Origin: Pseudomonadota bacterium
Lineage (GTDB): Bacteria > Pseudomonadota > Gammaproteobacteria > Burkholderiales > SHXO01
Assembly (NCBI GenBank): GCA_023430065.1
Contig: JAEZCG010000034.1
Span: 1 to 21,542, forward strand
DNA length: 21,542 bases
Reading direction: 5' to 3'
Shown here: one piece after another, positions 6,288-15,570 of the stretch
How the letters are laid out: each line of letters begins with the position of its first letter
Position numbering within the stretch: position 1 is the first letter of the stretch
Notes under the pieces: model-generated
The model's input: only the letters and a program-made list of their open reading frames with translations
Told to the model about the DNA's origin: nothing
Databases searched by the model: none
Program-made: the position numbers and the translations under genes

Positions 6288-7592
6288 TCAGGCCGGCACG
6301 CGCGTGTGTTCGAAGCACGCGATCGATTCGACGTGCGAGGTGTGCGGAAACATGTTCGCCACACCGGCGGCGACCAGACGGTATCCGTTGCCCCGCACGA
6401 GGATTCCGGCATCCCGGGCGAGCGTCGCCGGATTGCAGGAAACGTAGACCACCCGCCGCGGGGCATTCGCGCCGAGGTTCTCCACCAGCGCTTGTGCTCC
6501 ATCCCGCGGCGGATCCAGCAGCATCGCATCCATCCTGCCGAGACGTTCCAGCGCGGCGGGCGCATCGCGGAACAGATCCGCCACCTCGAAGCGAGCAAGT
6601 TCGTCCAGGCCGTTCATGCGTGCGTTCTGACGCGCCCGTTCGACCAGGTCTGCGCTGCCCTCGATGCCGATCACACGAGCACCGGCACGCGCCAGCGGCA
6701 GCGTGAAATTACCCACACCGCAGAAGAGGTCGGCGATGCGCGCACCGCTCGCCGGCTGAAGCATGCCCACTGCGCGGCTCACCAGACGCGCGTTGACGCC
6801 CCGGTTGATCTGCGTGAACTCATTCGGCGCAAAGCGCAGCGTGACATCGAACTCCGGCAGCCGATACTCGAGGGGACGTACGCGCGCAGACGTTAAGGGC
6901 CTAAGGGTGTCCGGACCCTTCGGTTGCAGGTGGATCTCCACGGCGTGCAGGCGTTCGAACGCACGCAACAGCTCCAGGTCGTGTTCGTCCGGTTCGTCCA
7001 GCACGCGCAGCGAGAGCACGATGTGCTCCTGTCCCACCGCCACTTCGATCTGGGGCAACCTTGCCGCCAGATGCAGCGCAGACACCAGCGCGCGCAGGGG
7101 CGCGATCAGGTCGGAGGCCGCGCGCGGGAGCACCGGACAGGAATCCATGTCGACCACCAGGTGCGTGCGACGTTCGTGGAAGCCGACCAGCGCCCCGCCC
7201 TTTCTCGGCACGTGCTTCACGGCGAAGCGCGCGCGGGAACGATATTCCCATGTCTCGCCGTGGATGGGAGACAGGATCGTCTCCGCCTGCACGCCGCCGA
7301 TGCGGCGGAGATTGTCCTCCAGCACGCGCTGCTTCATCGCAACCTGGGCGCGCGCGTGCAGATGCTGCAGGCTGCAGCCGCCACAGCGTTCGAAGTGGGG
7401 GCATGGCGCAACCACCCTCTGGCTGCTTTCGCGCACCAGCTGTCGGACGTTGGCGAGATCGAACGAACGCTTGCGCTTCCACACCTCCACTTCGACGGAC
7501 TCGTTCGGCAGCGCGCCGTCCACGAAGGTGACCTTGCCGTCGATGCGTGCGACACCGCGGCCTTCCTGATCCAGGGACTCGATGAGAACCAT
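6288..7592 (-). CDS. rlmD: 23S rRNA (uracil-1939-C5)-methyltransferase RlmD
   Basis: RlmD (RumA) methylates U1939 of 23S rRNA using S-adenosylmethionine. The 434-residue product (E. coli 433) has an N-terminal TRAM domain (about 1-55) and the four iron-sulphur cysteines C64, C70, C73 and C152 (CPHFERCGGC, then SCPVL). The Rossmann methyltransferase fold has the SAM motif DLFCGVGNFTLPLA at 288-301, LLDPPRDGA at 358-366, the catalytic-cysteine motif YVSCNPATLARD (C386) and the C-terminal MFPHTSHVE. An in-frame TAG two codons upstream makes the ATG at 7592 the first possible start, although its Shine-Dalgarno is poor. It lies 44 nt downstream of the exonuclease gene, probably in the same transcript. 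Confidence 0.96.
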   Translation of the reverse strand: MVLIESLDQEGRGVARIDGKVTFVDGALPNESVEVEVWKRKRSFDLANVRQLVRESSQRVVAPCPHFERCGGCSLQHLHARAQVAMKQRVLEDNLRRIGGVQAETILSPIHGETWEYRSRARFAVKHVPRKGGALVGFHERRTHLVVDMDSCPVLPRAASDLIAPLRALVSALHLAARLPQIEVAVGQEHIVLSLRVLDEPDEHDLELLRAFERLHAVEIHLQPKGPDTLRPLTSARVRPLEYRLPEFDVTLRFAPNEFTQINRGVNARLVSRAVGMLQPASGARIADLFCGVGNFTLPLARAGARVIGIEGSADLVERARQNARMNGLDELARFEVADLFRDAPAALERLGRMDAMLLDPPRDGAQALVENLGANAPRRVVYVSCNPATLARDAGILVRGNGYRLVAAGVANMFPHTSHVESIACFEHTRVPA

Positions 7593-7636
7593 GTGCTACG
7601 CGCGGCTCGCTGCTGGGTCGAACGACTCTGACGGGA

Positions 7637-8470
7637 TCAGGCAGGTGGCTGGAACGACTCGCCATCCGGCGCCGCGGCAGGCCACTGCGCGAGAAACTCG
7701 GACCAGTGGCTGGCCTCGCTGCGTGCGAGCGTGTCGCGGACCCGCTGCACTTCGCTTGCGTGGCTCTGGGCATCGAGCGTCCCGCGCAGGAGCTGGAAAC
7801 GCAGGAAGACGAGATAGGTGTTTACCACGTCGGTCTCGCAGTAATTGCGGATCGCGTCGATCTCGCCCCGCAGGTGGGCATCCCAAACCTGGGCGCCGCT
7901 CATTCCCAGCTTGCCGGGGTAGCCGAGCAGCTGCGCGACCTGATCCAGGGGTGCGGTCGCGCGCGCCTGGTACATGGACAGCACGTCCATCAGATCGAGA
8001 TGGCGGGTATGGTAGCGGCCGAGATAGTTGTTGAACTTGAAGTCTCGATCGTCCTCGCCCGTGTCCCAATAGCGACGCGCCTGGACACCATGCAACAGGC
8101 TGCGGTAGTGCAGAACCGGCAGATCGAAGCCGCCTCCGTTCCACGACACCAGCTGCGGCGTGTACTTCTCGATGCCGTCGAAGAAGCGCTGGAGCAGGGT
8201 GCCTTCGTCGGCCTGTGGCCCGCCCAGCGACCATACCCTGAAGCTGTCGCGGTCGCGCAGCGCGCAGGCGATGGCGACGACGCGCTGCAGGTGCAGTGGC
8301 AGGAAATCGCTGCCTCCGCTGGTCTGGCGGCGCCGGTGGAAGGCCATCTCGGCGACTTCTCGGTCGGCGACGCAATCCGGCACACCATACAGCCGGCGCA
8401 GCCCGGAGATGTCGGGGATCGTTTCAATATCGAAGGCGAGGACGGGAAACACGGCGCGGTCGCTACGCAT
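7637..8470 (-). CDS. Predicted 3'-5' exonuclease, PolB exonuclease-like
   Basis: The 277-residue product is a DEDD-fold 3'-5' exonuclease of the stand-alone family related to the proofreading domain of family-B DNA polymerases. Exo I is FDIETIPD with D14 and E16, Exo II is SWNGGGFDLPVL with N111 and D116, and Exo III is NYCETDVVNTYL with Y210 and D214. HLDLMDVLS (157-165) is typical of the subfamily. The full catalytic set is present, so it should be active. The substrate and pathway are not known to me; involvement in nucleic-acid repair or turnover is inference. The ATG at 8470 starts right before the conserved core; open frame continues upstream but looks non-coding. It is divergent from pckG and followed by rlmD. 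Confidence 0.85.
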   Translation of the reverse strand: MRSDRAVFPVLAFDIETIPDISGLRRLYGVPDCVADREVAEMAFHRRRQTSGGSDFLPLHLQRVVAIACALRDRDSFRVWSLGGPQADEGTLLQRFFDGIEKYTPQLVSWNGGGFDLPVLHYRSLLHGVQARRYWDTGEDDRDFKFNNYLGRYHTRHLDLMDVLSMYQARATAPLDQVAQLLGYPGKLGMSGAQVWDAHLRGEIDAIRNYCETDVVNTYLVFLRFQLLRGTLDAQSHASEVQRVRDTLARSEASHWSEFLAQWPAAAPDGESFQPPA

Positions 8471-8506
8471 AGGTGGCGCGTGCAGCCGCGCCGGGCAGGG
8501 CTTGCG

Positions 8507-8512
8507 ATTGTA
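8507..8512 (-). promoter_or_regulatory. Candidate -10 box of the exonuclease-rlmD unit
   Basis: TACAAT on the minus strand, 36 nt upstream of the exonuclease ATG. No good -35 lies at the right distance (the best is CTCGGC or TTCTCG), so this is a weak call based on the -10 alone. Confidence 0.35.
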
Positions 8513-8638
8513 GCGCAGGGACGACTTGCGCCGAGAACCATGTGCGGGCGCTCTGGTCGCGGCGAATCGCCAATTGCAAACCATGTGTCGCAGGCAATCC
8601 GACGCGTCCCGACCGCGCGCCCCGCGTCGATGCTCCCG

Positions 8639-8647
8639 TGCTACCAT
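8639..8647 (+). promoter_or_regulatory. Candidate extended -10 promoter of pckG
   Basis: TG at 8639-8640, one base, then TACCAT at 8642-8647: the extended -10 pattern, which can work without a good -35. It would start a transcript about 50 nt before the pckG GTG. No operator was recognised in the 233-nt divergent region. Confidence 0.35.
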
Positions 8648-8690
8648 CGATTCACCTAGACGAGCCGCACGAGCGGCCCAGGATCGAGAA

Positions 8691-8695
8691 GAGGA
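8691..8695 (+). promoter_or_regulatory. Ribosome binding site that decides the pckG GTG start
   Basis: GAGGA, 8 nt before the GTG at 8704. There is no in-frame ATG near the expected N-terminus, so this site is the main reason for choosing GTG. Confidence 0.7.
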
Positions 8696-8703
8696 ACTCG
8701 AAG

Positions 8704-10575
8704 GTGGGTACCGTCACCAATTTCGTGCCCGGGACCAACGTCGCCATCGGCGCCCCGGCCAGCCTGCGTCATCGCCGTCTGCGCGAGTGGGTCGCGGACG
8801 TGGCACGCAAGACTCGACCCGCACGGATTCTCTGGTGCGACGGCTCGGAGGACGAGTACCGTCGGCTGTGCCAGGAGCTGGTGCAAGTCGGCACGTTGAT
8901 CCCCCTGAATCCGCAGAAGCGTCCGGACAGCTTCCTCGCCCGCTCCGATCCTTCCGACGTCGCCCGCGTCGAGGACCGGACGTTCATCTGCAGCGTGCAT
9001 CGCGCAGACGCCGGCCCGACCAACAACTGGATGGAGCCGGCGCAGATGAAGGCCCGGCTCGACACGCTGTTCGACGGCTGCATGCGCGGCCGGACCATGT
9101 ACGTCGTACCCTTCTCGATGGGGCCCATCGGATCGCCCATCGCCCAGCTCGGTGTGCAGATCACCGACTCCGCGTACGTGGCGGTGAGCATGCGCGTGAT
9201 GACCCGCATGGGCCGCGCCGCGCTGGACGCGATGGGAGAGGACGCGCCGTTCGTACAGTGCCTGCATTCGGTGGGAATGCCCCTCGCCCCGGACCAGACC
9301 GACGTGTCCTGGCCGTGCAACAAGGAGCACAAGTACATCGTCCACTTCCCCGAGGAGCAGTCGATCTGGTCCTTCGGCAGCGGCTACGGCGGCAACGCCT
9401 TGCTGGGCAAGAAGTGCTTCGCGCTGCGCATCGCGTCTGCCATGGCCCGCGAGCAGGGCTGGCTGGCCGAGCACATGCTCATCCTCGGTGTGGAATCACC
9501 TCAAGGCGAGAAGACCTACGTTGCCGCCGCCTTCCCCAGCGCCTGCGGCAAGACCAACTTCGCGATGCTGATTCCACCGCCTGCCTTCCCGGGCTGGAAG
9601 GTGACCACCATCGGCGATGACATCGCCTGGATCAAGCCGGGTGCCGACGGCCGGCTGCATGCGATCAATCCCGAATTCGGCTTCTTCGGCGTGGCTCCGG
9701 GCACCTCGCAGAAGTCCAACCCGAACGCGCTGGCGACCCTGTCGCGCAACTGCATCTTCACCAACGTTGCCCTCACTGAAGACGCAGATGTGTGGTGGGA
9801 GGACATGACGGACACGCCCCCTGCCCGCCTCATCGACTGGCAGGGCAATCCCTGGACGCCCGATAGCGGGCGCAAGGCTGCGCACCCCAACGCACGCTTC
9901 ACCGCTCCCGCCTCGCAATGTCCATCGATCGATGCCGACTGGCAGAAGCCGGAGGGCGTTCCGATCTCGGCCTTCATCTTCGGCGGCCGGCGCAGCCACA
10001 ACATTCCCCTGGTGTTCGAAGCATTCAACTGGGTGGACGGCGTATACGCCGCGGCGACGATGGGCTCGGAAACCACTGCCGCAGCAACCGGCAAGGTTGG
10101 AGAGGTGCGCCGCGATCCTTTCGCCATGCTGCCCTTCTGCGGTTATCACATCGGCGACTACTTCGATCACTGGCTGGACATCGGCAGGCGCGTGAGCGAT
10201 CCGCCGCGCATCTTCTGCGTGAACTGGTTTCGCAAGGGCAGCGATGGCAAATTTCTGTGGCCCGGCTACGGGGAGAACATGCGCGTGCTGGAGTGGATCG
10301 TCGACCGCTGTCGCGGCCGCGCCGGCGCGGTGCAGAGCACGCTGGGCTGGATGCCGGGCGAGTCACACCTCGACTGGACGGACCTCGACCCGGCCATCCG
10401 CGCGCGTTATCCGGAACTGATGTCGGTCGAGCGCGATGCCTGGGTGCACGAGCTGCTGCTCCACGAGGAGCTGTTCGTGAAGCTGTACGACAAGCTGCCC
10501 AAGGAGTTCGTGCTCAAGCGCGAACTGCTGCTGGCGAGCATCTGGCGCTCGCCCGAGCGCTGGACGCCAGCCTGA
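8704..10575 (+). CDS. pckG: Phosphoenolpyruvate carboxykinase (GTP)
   Basis: It converts oxaloacetate and GTP to phosphoenolpyruvate, CO2 and GDP, the entry step of gluconeogenesis. The 623-residue product is of the GTP-dependent type. The kinase P-loop PSACGKTN is at 278-285 with the reactive cysteine C281. Metal and substrate ligands are at K236/K237, H257 and the GDD of TIGDDIAWI (302-310). The substrate-binding sequence is [12 protein letters not shown] (130-141), and [14 protein letters not shown] (424-437) and NWFRKG (507-512) are also family hallmarks. The start is a GTG at 8704 with GAGGA 8 nt upstream. The frame is open further upstream, but without any methionine or family similarity. 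It is a single gene, divergent from the exonuclease and convergent with rfaE1 after only 21 nt. Confidence 0.96.
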   Translation: MGTVTNFVPGTNVAIGAPASLRHRRLREWVADVARKTRPARILWCDGSEDEYRRLCQELVQVGTLIPLNPQKRPDSFLARSDPSDVARVEDRTFICSVHRADAGPTNNWMEPAQMKARLDTLFDGCMRGRTMYVVPFSMGPIGSPIAQLGVQITDSAYVAVSMRVMTRMGRAALDAMGEDAPFVQCLHSVGMPLAPDQTDVSWPCNKEHKYIVHFPEEQSIWSFGSGYGGNALLGKKCFALRIASAMAREQGWLAEHMLILGVESPQGEKTYVAAAFPSACGKTNFAMLIPPPAFPGWKVTTIGDDIAWIKPGADGRLHAINPEFGFFGVAPGTSQKSNPNALATLSRNCIFTNVALTEDADVWWEDMTDTPPARLIDWQGNPWTPDSGRKAAHPNARFTAPASQCPSIDADWQKPEGVPISAFIFGGRRSHNIPLVFEAFNWVDGVYAAATMGSETTAAATGKVGEVRRDPFAMLPFCGYHIGDYFDHWLDIGRRVSDPPRIFCVNWFRKGSDGKFLWPGYGENMRVLEWIVDRCRGRAGAVQSTLGWMPGESHLDWTDLDPAIRARYPELMSVERDAWVHELLLHEELFVKLYDKLPKEFVLKRELLLASIWRSPERWTPA

Positions 10576-10576
10576 C

Positions 10577-10595
10577 CGGGCGTAAGCCTCGCCCG
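10577..10595. terminator. Small hairpin between convergent pckG and rfaE1
   Basis: CGGGCG (10577-10582) pairs with CGCCCG (10590-10595) around a 7-nt loop. It fills nearly all of the 21-nt gap between the two stop codons. There is no T-tract; it could act on both strands, but efficiency is doubtful. Confidence 0.4.
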
Positions 10596-10596
10596 A

Positions 10597-11526
10597 TCAA
10601 CTCAGCAATTCGTCCGGCGTGACGACGGCGGCACCCAGTTTCCCCACGACGATGCCCGCCGCGCGGTTTGCCCATCGGACCGCTTCGCGAACCTCGACAG
10701 CCGCACCCAGCATGGCCGCGAGCGTCGCAATGACCGTATCACCCGCGCCGCTGACGTCGAACACCTCGCGCGCCTCCGCCTTGACGTGCACCACCTCGCC
10801 CGGGAGGAAGAGGGAGGCACCCTCCTCGCTTCGGGTGACCAGCAATGCGTCCAGCTCGAGGCGCTCGCGCAGAGCATGCCCGCGCCGCTCGAAATCGGCC
10901 TCTTCCCGCCAACTACCCACCACCGCCCGAAACTCGCCCTGATTGGGCGTGAGCATGCTCGCTCCCCGGTATTTCTCGTAGTCGTCGCCCTTCGGGTCGA
11001 CCAGCACGGTGCGGCCCGCGCTGCGCGCCGCACGGATCATCTGCTGCACGTGCACCAGGGCGCCTTTGGCGTAGTCGGACAGGACGACCACGTCGCAGCG
11101 CGACAGGCGTTCCTGGAAGTGAGTGAGCTTCGACTCCAGTGCGGAGGAAGCCGGCGCGTTCTCGAAATCGATGCGCAGCAGTTGCTGCTGCCGGCCGATC
11201 ACGCGCAGCTTCACCGTGGTGTCGAGCGTGTCGTCCGCGGTGAGCTGGCAATCGACGTTCTCCTCCCGCAGCAGACGCTCCAGTACGCGCGCCGCCTCGT
11301 CGCGTCCGACCACCGACAGCAGGTGCGCCTGCGCCCCCAGCGCCGCGACATTGCGCGCGACGTTGGCGGCACCCCCCGGACGCTCTTCCATGCGTGCGAC
11401 CCGCACCACCGGGACCGGCGCCTCCGGTGATATCCGGCTCACTTCGCCGAACCAGTACCGGTCCAGCATGGCATCGCCCGCGACCAGCACGCGTGTGTCG
11501 GCCAGGCGGGCACGCAGGTCGTTCAT
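10597..11526 (-). CDS. rfaE1: D-glycero-beta-D-manno-heptose-7-phosphate kinase, monofunctional
   Basis: It phosphorylates heptose 7-phosphate at C1 in ADP-heptose synthesis for the inner core of lipopolysaccharide. The 309-residue product is a PfkB/ribokinase-family enzyme: substrate-side motif [15 protein letters not shown] (50-64), [10 protein letters not shown] (177-186), TPNQGEF (193-199) and the second PfkB signature DVSGAGDT (257-264) with catalytic D263. The adenylyltransferase half of E. coli HldE is missing, so this is the split form (RfaE1/HldA); a separate RfaE2 should be encoded elsewhere. The ATG at 11526 overlaps the ugd stop as ATGA (11523-11526), which points to translational coupling. 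It is the last gene of the long minus-strand train. Confidence 0.95.
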   Translation of the reverse strand: MNDLRARLADTRVLVAGDAMLDRYWFGEVSRISPEAPVPVVRVARMEERPGGAANVARNVAALGAQAHLLSVVGRDEAARVLERLLREENVDCQLTADDTLDTTVKLRVIGRQQQLLRIDFENAPASSALESKLTHFQERLSRCDVVVLSDYAKGALVHVQQMIRAARSAGRTVLVDPKGDDYEKYRGASMLTPNQGEFRAVVGSWREEADFERRGHALRERLELDALLVTRSEEGASLFLPGEVVHVKAEAREVFDVSGAGDTVIATLAAMLGAAVEVREAVRWANRAAGIVVGKLGAAVVTPDELLS

Positions 11527-12854
11527 GCGCGCAGGCCGCGTCCGACCCCGTAATACTCGATGCCGCACGCCCGCATCATTTCGGGATCGTAGAGATTGCG
11601 TCCGTCGAAGATTACGGGTTCACGCAGGCGCTTGCGCACCTCGTCGAAATCGGGACTTCGGAACTCCTTCCATTCGGTGACGATGACCAGTGCGTCGGCG
11701 CCTTCCAGTGCGGCAATGGGTGAGTCGGCATAGTGCAGTCCGGCGCGATCGCCGAGAATGCGTTGCGCCTCCTGCACCGCGACCGGGTCGTAGGCGGAGA
11801 TGGCAGCTCCGCGCGACAGGAGGCCATCGATGACCACCAGGCTGGGTGCCTCGCGCATGTCATCGGTATTGGGCTTGAAGGCCAGTCCCCAGAGCGCCAA
11901 CCGGCGCCCGGAGAGGTTCTCGCCGAAACGCCTGGCGATCTTGCGAACCAGCATGCCCTTCTGGGCATCGTTCACGCGCTCGACCGCCTCGAGCACGTGC
12001 AGGTCCAATCCGCTCTGCGTGCCGGTGCGCTGCAGCGCCTTCACGTCCTTGGGGAAGCACGAGCCGCCGTAACCGGTCCCGGCGTAGAGGAAGTGATAGC
12101 CGATGCGCGGATCTGAGCCGATTCCCCTGCGCACCTGCTCGATGTCCGCACCCAGGCGCTCGGCCAGGTTGGCCAGCTCGTTCATGAACGAGATGCGGGT
12201 GGCGAGCATGGCGTTGGCGGCATACTTGGTCAGTGCGGCCGAGCGCACGTCCATCACCAGCATGCGCTCGTGATTGCGCTGGAACGGCGCGTAGATCGCG
12301 CGCATGAGCTGAGTTGCGCGTTCATCGTCGCTGCCCACCACCACGCGGTCGGGTTTCATGAAATCCTCGACTGCCGCACCTTCCTTGAGGAACTCGGGAT
12401 TGGACACCACGGCATACGGGACATCGGCATCGCGCGCCTTCAATTCCTCGGCGATTGCCGCGCGCACCATGTCCGCGGTACCGACCGGGACGGTCGACTT
12501 GTCCACGATCACCCGGTACGCCTTCATGTGACGGCCGATGCTGCGCGCAGCCGAGACCACATGACGCAGGTCAGCGGACCCGTCCTCGTCGGGCGGAGTG
12601 CCGACGGCGATGAACTGCAGGGTGCCGAAATCGACGCTCTCGGCGACGCTGGTGGTGAAGCGCAGGCGCCCGGCGGCGACGTTGCGCCGTACCATGTCTT
12701 CCAATCCCGGCTCGTAGATCGGGATGCGCCCGTCGCGCAGCATGCCGATCTTGCGCTCATCGAGGTCCAGGCAGAGCACCTCGTTTCCGGTATCTGCGAA
12801 GCATGCTCCCGTCACGAGGCCCACATACCCCGTGCCCACCATGGTGATCTTCAT
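11523..12854 (-). CDS. ugd: UDP-glucose 6-dehydrogenase
   Basis: It oxidises UDP-glucose to UDP-glucuronate with two NAD+, feeding capsule, exopolysaccharide or lipid A sugar modification. The 443-residue product has the N-terminal Rossmann motif [14 protein letters not shown] (7-20), DKSTVPVGT (118-126), NPEFLKEG (152-159), the K210 region ([11 protein letters not shown]) and the catalytic cysteine C266 in [10 protein letters not shown] (261-270). The C-terminal NAD-binding half carries [13 protein letters not shown] (323-335). The ATG at 12854 has AGGAG 5 nt upstream, and this AGGAG overlaps the pyrF stop codon; longer upstream open frame runs through pyrF and is not coding. It lies 8 nt after pyrF and overlaps rfaE1 by 4 bp. 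Confidence 0.97.
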   Translation of the reverse strand: MKITMVGTGYVGLVTGACFADTGNEVLCLDLDERKIGMLRDGRIPIYEPGLEDMVRRNVAAGRLRFTTSVAESVDFGTLQFIAVGTPPDEDGSADLRHVVSAARSIGRHMKAYRVIVDKSTVPVGTADMVRAAIAEELKARDADVPYAVVSNPEFLKEGAAVEDFMKPDRVVVGSDDERATQLMRAIYAPFQRNHERMLVMDVRSAALTKYAANAMLATRISFMNELANLAERLGADIEQVRRGIGSDPRIGYHFLYAGTGYGGSCFPKDVKALQRTGTQSGLDLHVLEAVERVNDAQKGMLVRKIARRFGENLSGRRLALWGLAFKPNTDDMREAPSLVVIDGLLSRGAAISAYDPVAVQEAQRILGDRAGLHYADSPIAALEGADALVIVTEWKEFRSPDFDEVRKRLREPVIFDGRNLYDPEMMRACGIEYYGVGRGLRA

Positions 12855-12862
12855 TCGCACTC

Positions 12863-13597
12863 CTATCCTGGCGCGACCTGTGCTGCGGCAACGTCGCGAT
12901 CGATGGCCTCCAGCGCAGCCAGCGGATCGGCGGCCCGGGTGATCGGGCGGCCCACCACCAGATAGCTTGCGCCCCACCCGATGGCCATGGCCGGCGTGGC
13001 CGTACGACGCTGGTCGTCGCCGCCGTCCACAGCAGACCGTATGCCAGGTGTGACCAGAAGGAACGTCGGACCGAGCCGGCGGCGCAGCGCGGTCGCCTCC
13101 TGCGCGGAGCAGACCACCCCATCCATGCCTGCATCCTGAGCAAGGGCGGCCAGGCGCAGCGCGACGGCCTGCGGATCCGCGGGCAAACCGATTTGCGCCA
13201 AGTCCTCGGCATCGTGGCTGGTCAGCACGGTGACGGCGATGAGCAGCGGGCGCCGTGCAGACTGCTCGACGGCCGTCCGGGCCGCCTCCATCATCCGTCG
13301 GCCACCCAGCGCATGCACGTTCAGCATCCACACGCCCAGGTCGGCGGCCGCGGCACAGGCCTGCGCAACCGTGTTGGGAATGTCGTGATACTTCAGGTCG
13401 AGGAACACGTCGAAGCCGCGCGCCCCGAGCTCGCGCACCAGCTGCGGCCCGGCCCGGGTGAACAGCTCCTTACCCACCTTCAACCGGCAGCGCTCAGGGG
13501 TCAGTCGTGCGGCGAGCGCGAGCGCTTCTGCGGCTGAAGGAAAATCGAGTGCGACGATGACTCGTGGCCCCGCGGTCGAGGCAGCGTCCTGGATCAT
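12863..13597 (-). CDS. pyrF: Orotidine 5'-phosphate decarboxylase
   Basis: It decarboxylates OMP to UMP, the last step of de novo UMP synthesis. The 244-residue product has the catalytic signature [13 protein letters not shown] (65-77) with the D67/K69/D72 triad. D18 and K40 are at the substrate positions, TPGIR comes at about 182-186 and the phosphate-gripper VVGRPIT lies near the C-terminus. The ATG at 13597 overlaps the lapB stop as ATGA (13594-13597). lapA-lapB-pyrF is also the order in E. coli, so this neighbourhood is conserved beyond betaproteobacteria. Confidence 0.97.
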   Translation of the reverse strand: MIQDAASTAGPRVIVALDFPSAAEALALAARLTPERCRLKVGKELFTRAGPQLVRELGARGFDVFLDLKYHDIPNTVAQACAAAADLGVWMLNVHALGGRRMMEAARTAVEQSARRPLLIAVTVLTSHDAEDLAQIGLPADPQAVALRLAALAQDAGMDGVVCSAQEATALRRRLGPTFLLVTPGIRSAVDGGDDQRRTATPAMAIGWGASYLVVGRPITRAADPLAALEAIDRDVAAAQVAPG

Positions 13598-14778
13598 GCG
13601 GGTAGCTCGCGCTCCTCGCTACGGCGGGGCGAATACGTCTCCCAGCCGTGGCATGCCGGGCAATGCCAGTAGAACTGGCGCGCCTTGAAGCCGCAATTGT
13701 CGCAGCGGTACATCGCAAGATTGCGGGTGTGCTGGTGCACGAGACTTCGTATCAGTTCCAGGTCGCGCCGGCGCTCCGGTGGCGCCTCCAGCATCTGCGC
13801 CTCGAGCATGCGGTCCAGTCCGAGCAACGTCGGCGAGCGACGCAGTTCGGCGCGCACGAGTTCGTTGGCCGCCGCGGGGCCCTCCCGGTCGAGGACGGTC
13901 TGGAACACGCTGTTGAGCAGGTCGAGCGAGGGATACCGCGACAGATACCCTCGCAGGAGAGCCAGCCCGTGGTCCGCGCGGCCCAGGCTGGCATACGCTT
14001 TGAGCAGTCGCTCGGCCGCGAGCGGCAGATAAGCGGCGCTCTGAGATTCGATCCGCTGCCAGGCGGCGATCGCCTCCTCGCGGTTGCCCTCGCTCTCCGC
14101 CACATCGCCCAACAGCAGCTGTGCGCGTACGCACTTGCGGTTGGTTTCCAGCGCCTCCTGCAGATAGGTGCGGGCCTGATCGGGCCGGCCATGCATCATC
14201 TCCGATTGCGCCAGCTCGCAGTAGAAGTGGGCGATCTCGCGAGTGCGCGTCTGGCCGGCCGCATCGGTGGTCTGGCGCGCGACCTGGATCGCCTTCAACC
14301 AGTCCTTCTCCTGCTCGTAGATCTCCAGCAGGAAATTCGCCGCTTGCGCTTCGTAGGGCGTACCGCGCAGTTTGAGTAGCATCTCCTCGGCCCGATCGAG
14401 CAGACCAGCCTTGAGATAGTCCTGAGCGAGTTCGTAGAGAGCGCTCAGGCGCTGGTCACTGCCCAGGTCGGTGCGATCGACCAGATTCTGGTGCATGCGG
14501 ATGGCGCGCTCGACCTCGCCACGCCTGCGGAAGAGGTTGCCGAGCGCAAAGTGCAGCTCGACCGTCTGTGGATCGACCTTCACCACCTCGATGAAGGCCT
14601 CGATCGCCTTGTCGGGCTGCTGGTTGATGAGGAAGTTGAGTCCGCGGAAATACGACGAGGGAAGGGAGCGGGATTCGCTCAGGAGCTGTTTGATGTCGAT
14701 ACGTGCCGCGAGCCAGCCGAGCGCAAAGAACAGCGGAAAGCCCAGCAGCCACCAGTTCTGGAACTCGAACTCGCTCAC
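13594..14778 (-). CDS. lapB: Lipopolysaccharide assembly protein B (TPR and rubredoxin-type metal site)
   Basis: LapB (YciM) is an inner-membrane adaptor. In E. coli it presents LpxC to the protease FtsH and so limits lipid A synthesis. The 394-residue product (E. coli 389) has an N-terminal membrane anchor ([20 protein letters not shown], 9-28). A series of TPR repeats follows from about residue 42 to 350, starting with [20 protein letters not shown] (43-62). The C-terminal rubredoxin-type site is CDNC (C359, C362) plus CPAC (C373, C376). The start is GTG at 14778, overlapping the lapA stop as GTGA (14775-14778). A longer frame upstream covers lapA out of frame and is rejected. Confidence 0.95.
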   Translation of the reverse strand: MSEFEFQNWWLLGFPLFFALGWLAARIDIKQLLSESRSLPSSYFRGLNFLINQQPDKAIEAFIEVVKVDPQTVELHFALGNLFRRRGEVERAIRMHQNLVDRTDLGSDQRLSALYELAQDYLKAGLLDRAEEMLLKLRGTPYEAQAANFLLEIYEQEKDWLKAIQVARQTTDAAGQTRTREIAHFYCELAQSEMMHGRPDQARTYLQEALETNRKCVRAQLLLGDVAESEGNREEAIAAWQRIESQSAAYLPLAAERLLKAYASLGRADHGLALLRGYLSRYPSLDLLNSVFQTVLDREGPAAANELVRAELRRSPTLLGLDRMLEAQMLEAPPERRRDLELIRSLVHQHTRNLAMYRCDNCGFKARQFYWHCPACHGWETYSPRRSEERELPA

Positions 14779-15059
14779 GTGATACGCGATCCGCCGACGA
14801 CCGGCGGCTCCGGGGAGGATGGCTCGGCTTGCGCACGCAGCTGCTGCAACTCGCGACGCTGCCGATAGGCCACGCCAAACGCCGCGGCGACGCCGAGCAC
14901 CGCGCCGGCCGTGAAGAACACGAACAGCAACAGGCTCAGCGGGGCGTGCCAAGCGTGACCGAGAAAGAAGCGCAGTTCGACCGGGCCGGTATTCTTCAGC
15001 GCGAAGCCGAACAGGATCAGGAACAAGAGGCCTTTTGCAAGCCAACCGAGGGCGCGCAT
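14775..15059 (-). CDS. lapA: Lipopolysaccharide assembly protein A (DUF1049)
   Basis: A 94-residue inner-membrane protein with two hydrophobic segments (about 6-22 and 40-64), joined by a short loop with the LapA-family motif NTGPVELRFF (23-32). A charged, proline-rich cytoplasmic tail follows. LapA works with LapB in the lipopolysaccharide quality-control pathway in E. coli. The ATG at 15059 is preceded by GGAG at a normal distance. The stop is embedded in the start of lapB, so the two are probably made together. Confidence 0.92.
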   Translation of the reverse strand: MRALGWLAKGLLFLILFGFALKNTGPVELRFFLGHAWHAPLSLLLFVFFTAGAVLGVAAAFGVAYRQRRELQQLRAQAEPSSPEPPVVGGSRIT

Positions 15060-15156
15060 GGCCGCACTCCAAAAGAAACCGCTGCCGGCACGACGTGGGC
15101 ACGCAGGCCCGCGCCATGCGCATCGTCATTTCCGAGCACCATCGCGTCCGGCAGGG

Positions 15157-15495
15157 TCAGAACCCCCGCGCCGACTCGGCAGGTTCCGCCGGCGACGCCA
15201 CAGGCTGGCCGCTGCGCTGGGCATCGACGCGCTCGCGCAACTCCTTGCCAGCCTTGAAATGGGGCACGTACTTCGCCGGCACCTGCACCCGCTCCCCGGA
15301 CTTGGGGTTGCGACCGATGCGCGGTGGACGATAGTTCAAGCCGAAGCTGCCGAACCCGCGGATCTCGATCCGCTGGCCCTCCGAGAGGCTTTTCGACATG
15401 GCATCCAGGATCATCTTGACCGCCAGTTCCGCATCGCTTGCCACCAACTGCGGAAAGTGCGCAGCCAGGCGGGAGATCAGCTCGGACTTCGTCAT
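15157..15495 (-). CDS. ihfB: Integration host factor subunit beta
   Basis: The beta subunit of the IHF heterodimer, which sharply bends DNA. The 112-residue product shows the family sequence [10 protein letters not shown] at the N-terminus, IEIRGFGSF (43-51) and the beta-ribbon arm [13 protein letters not shown] (58-70) with the intercalating proline P64. [16 protein letters not shown] (75-90) follows; these details fit IhfB rather than IhfA or HU. It is about 18 residues longer than E. coli IhfB (94), because of a Pro/Ala/Glu-rich tail (91-112). The ATG at 15495 has AAGGGGAG just upstream. It lies 75 nt after rpsA, as in many proteobacteria. Confidence 0.96.
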   Translation of the reverse strand: MTKSELISRLAAHFPQLVASDAELAVKMILDAMSKSLSEGQRIEIRGFGSFGLNYRPPRIGRNPKSGERVQVPAKYVPHFKAGKELRERVDAQRSGQPVASPAEPAESARGF

Positions 15496-15525
15496 GGCTC
15501 CCCTTTGTTGCTCTTGCTTTGCAGT

Positions 15526-15550
15526 GAGTCCCGGCCCCCGGCCGGGACTC
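15526..15550. terminator. Perfect hairpin in the rpsA-ihfB gap
   Basis: An 11-bp perfect GC-rich stem (GAGTCCCGGCC with its complement) and a 3-nt loop, 20 nt after the rpsA stop. On the transcribed strand it is followed by ACTGCAAAG rather than a U-tract. It is therefore better read as a partial terminator, an attenuator or a 3'-end protecting structure for rpsA mRNA. Confidence 0.5.
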
Positions 15551-15570
15551 TAGCCTCCACCGGTCGCTGT

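Noticed and set aside
8473..8703. Upstream extension of the pckG frame.
   Set aside because: No ATG, no similarity, and it would cover the divergent promoter region; the GTG at 8704 has a good ribosome site.
12855..13331. Upstream extension of the ugd frame across pyrF.
   Set aside because: pyrF is unambiguous in the other frame, and the Ugd Rossmann motif starts right at the ATG at 12854.
14779..15129. Upstream extension of the lapB frame.
   Set aside because: It overlaps lapA out of frame; LapB's membrane anchor begins at the GTG at 14778.
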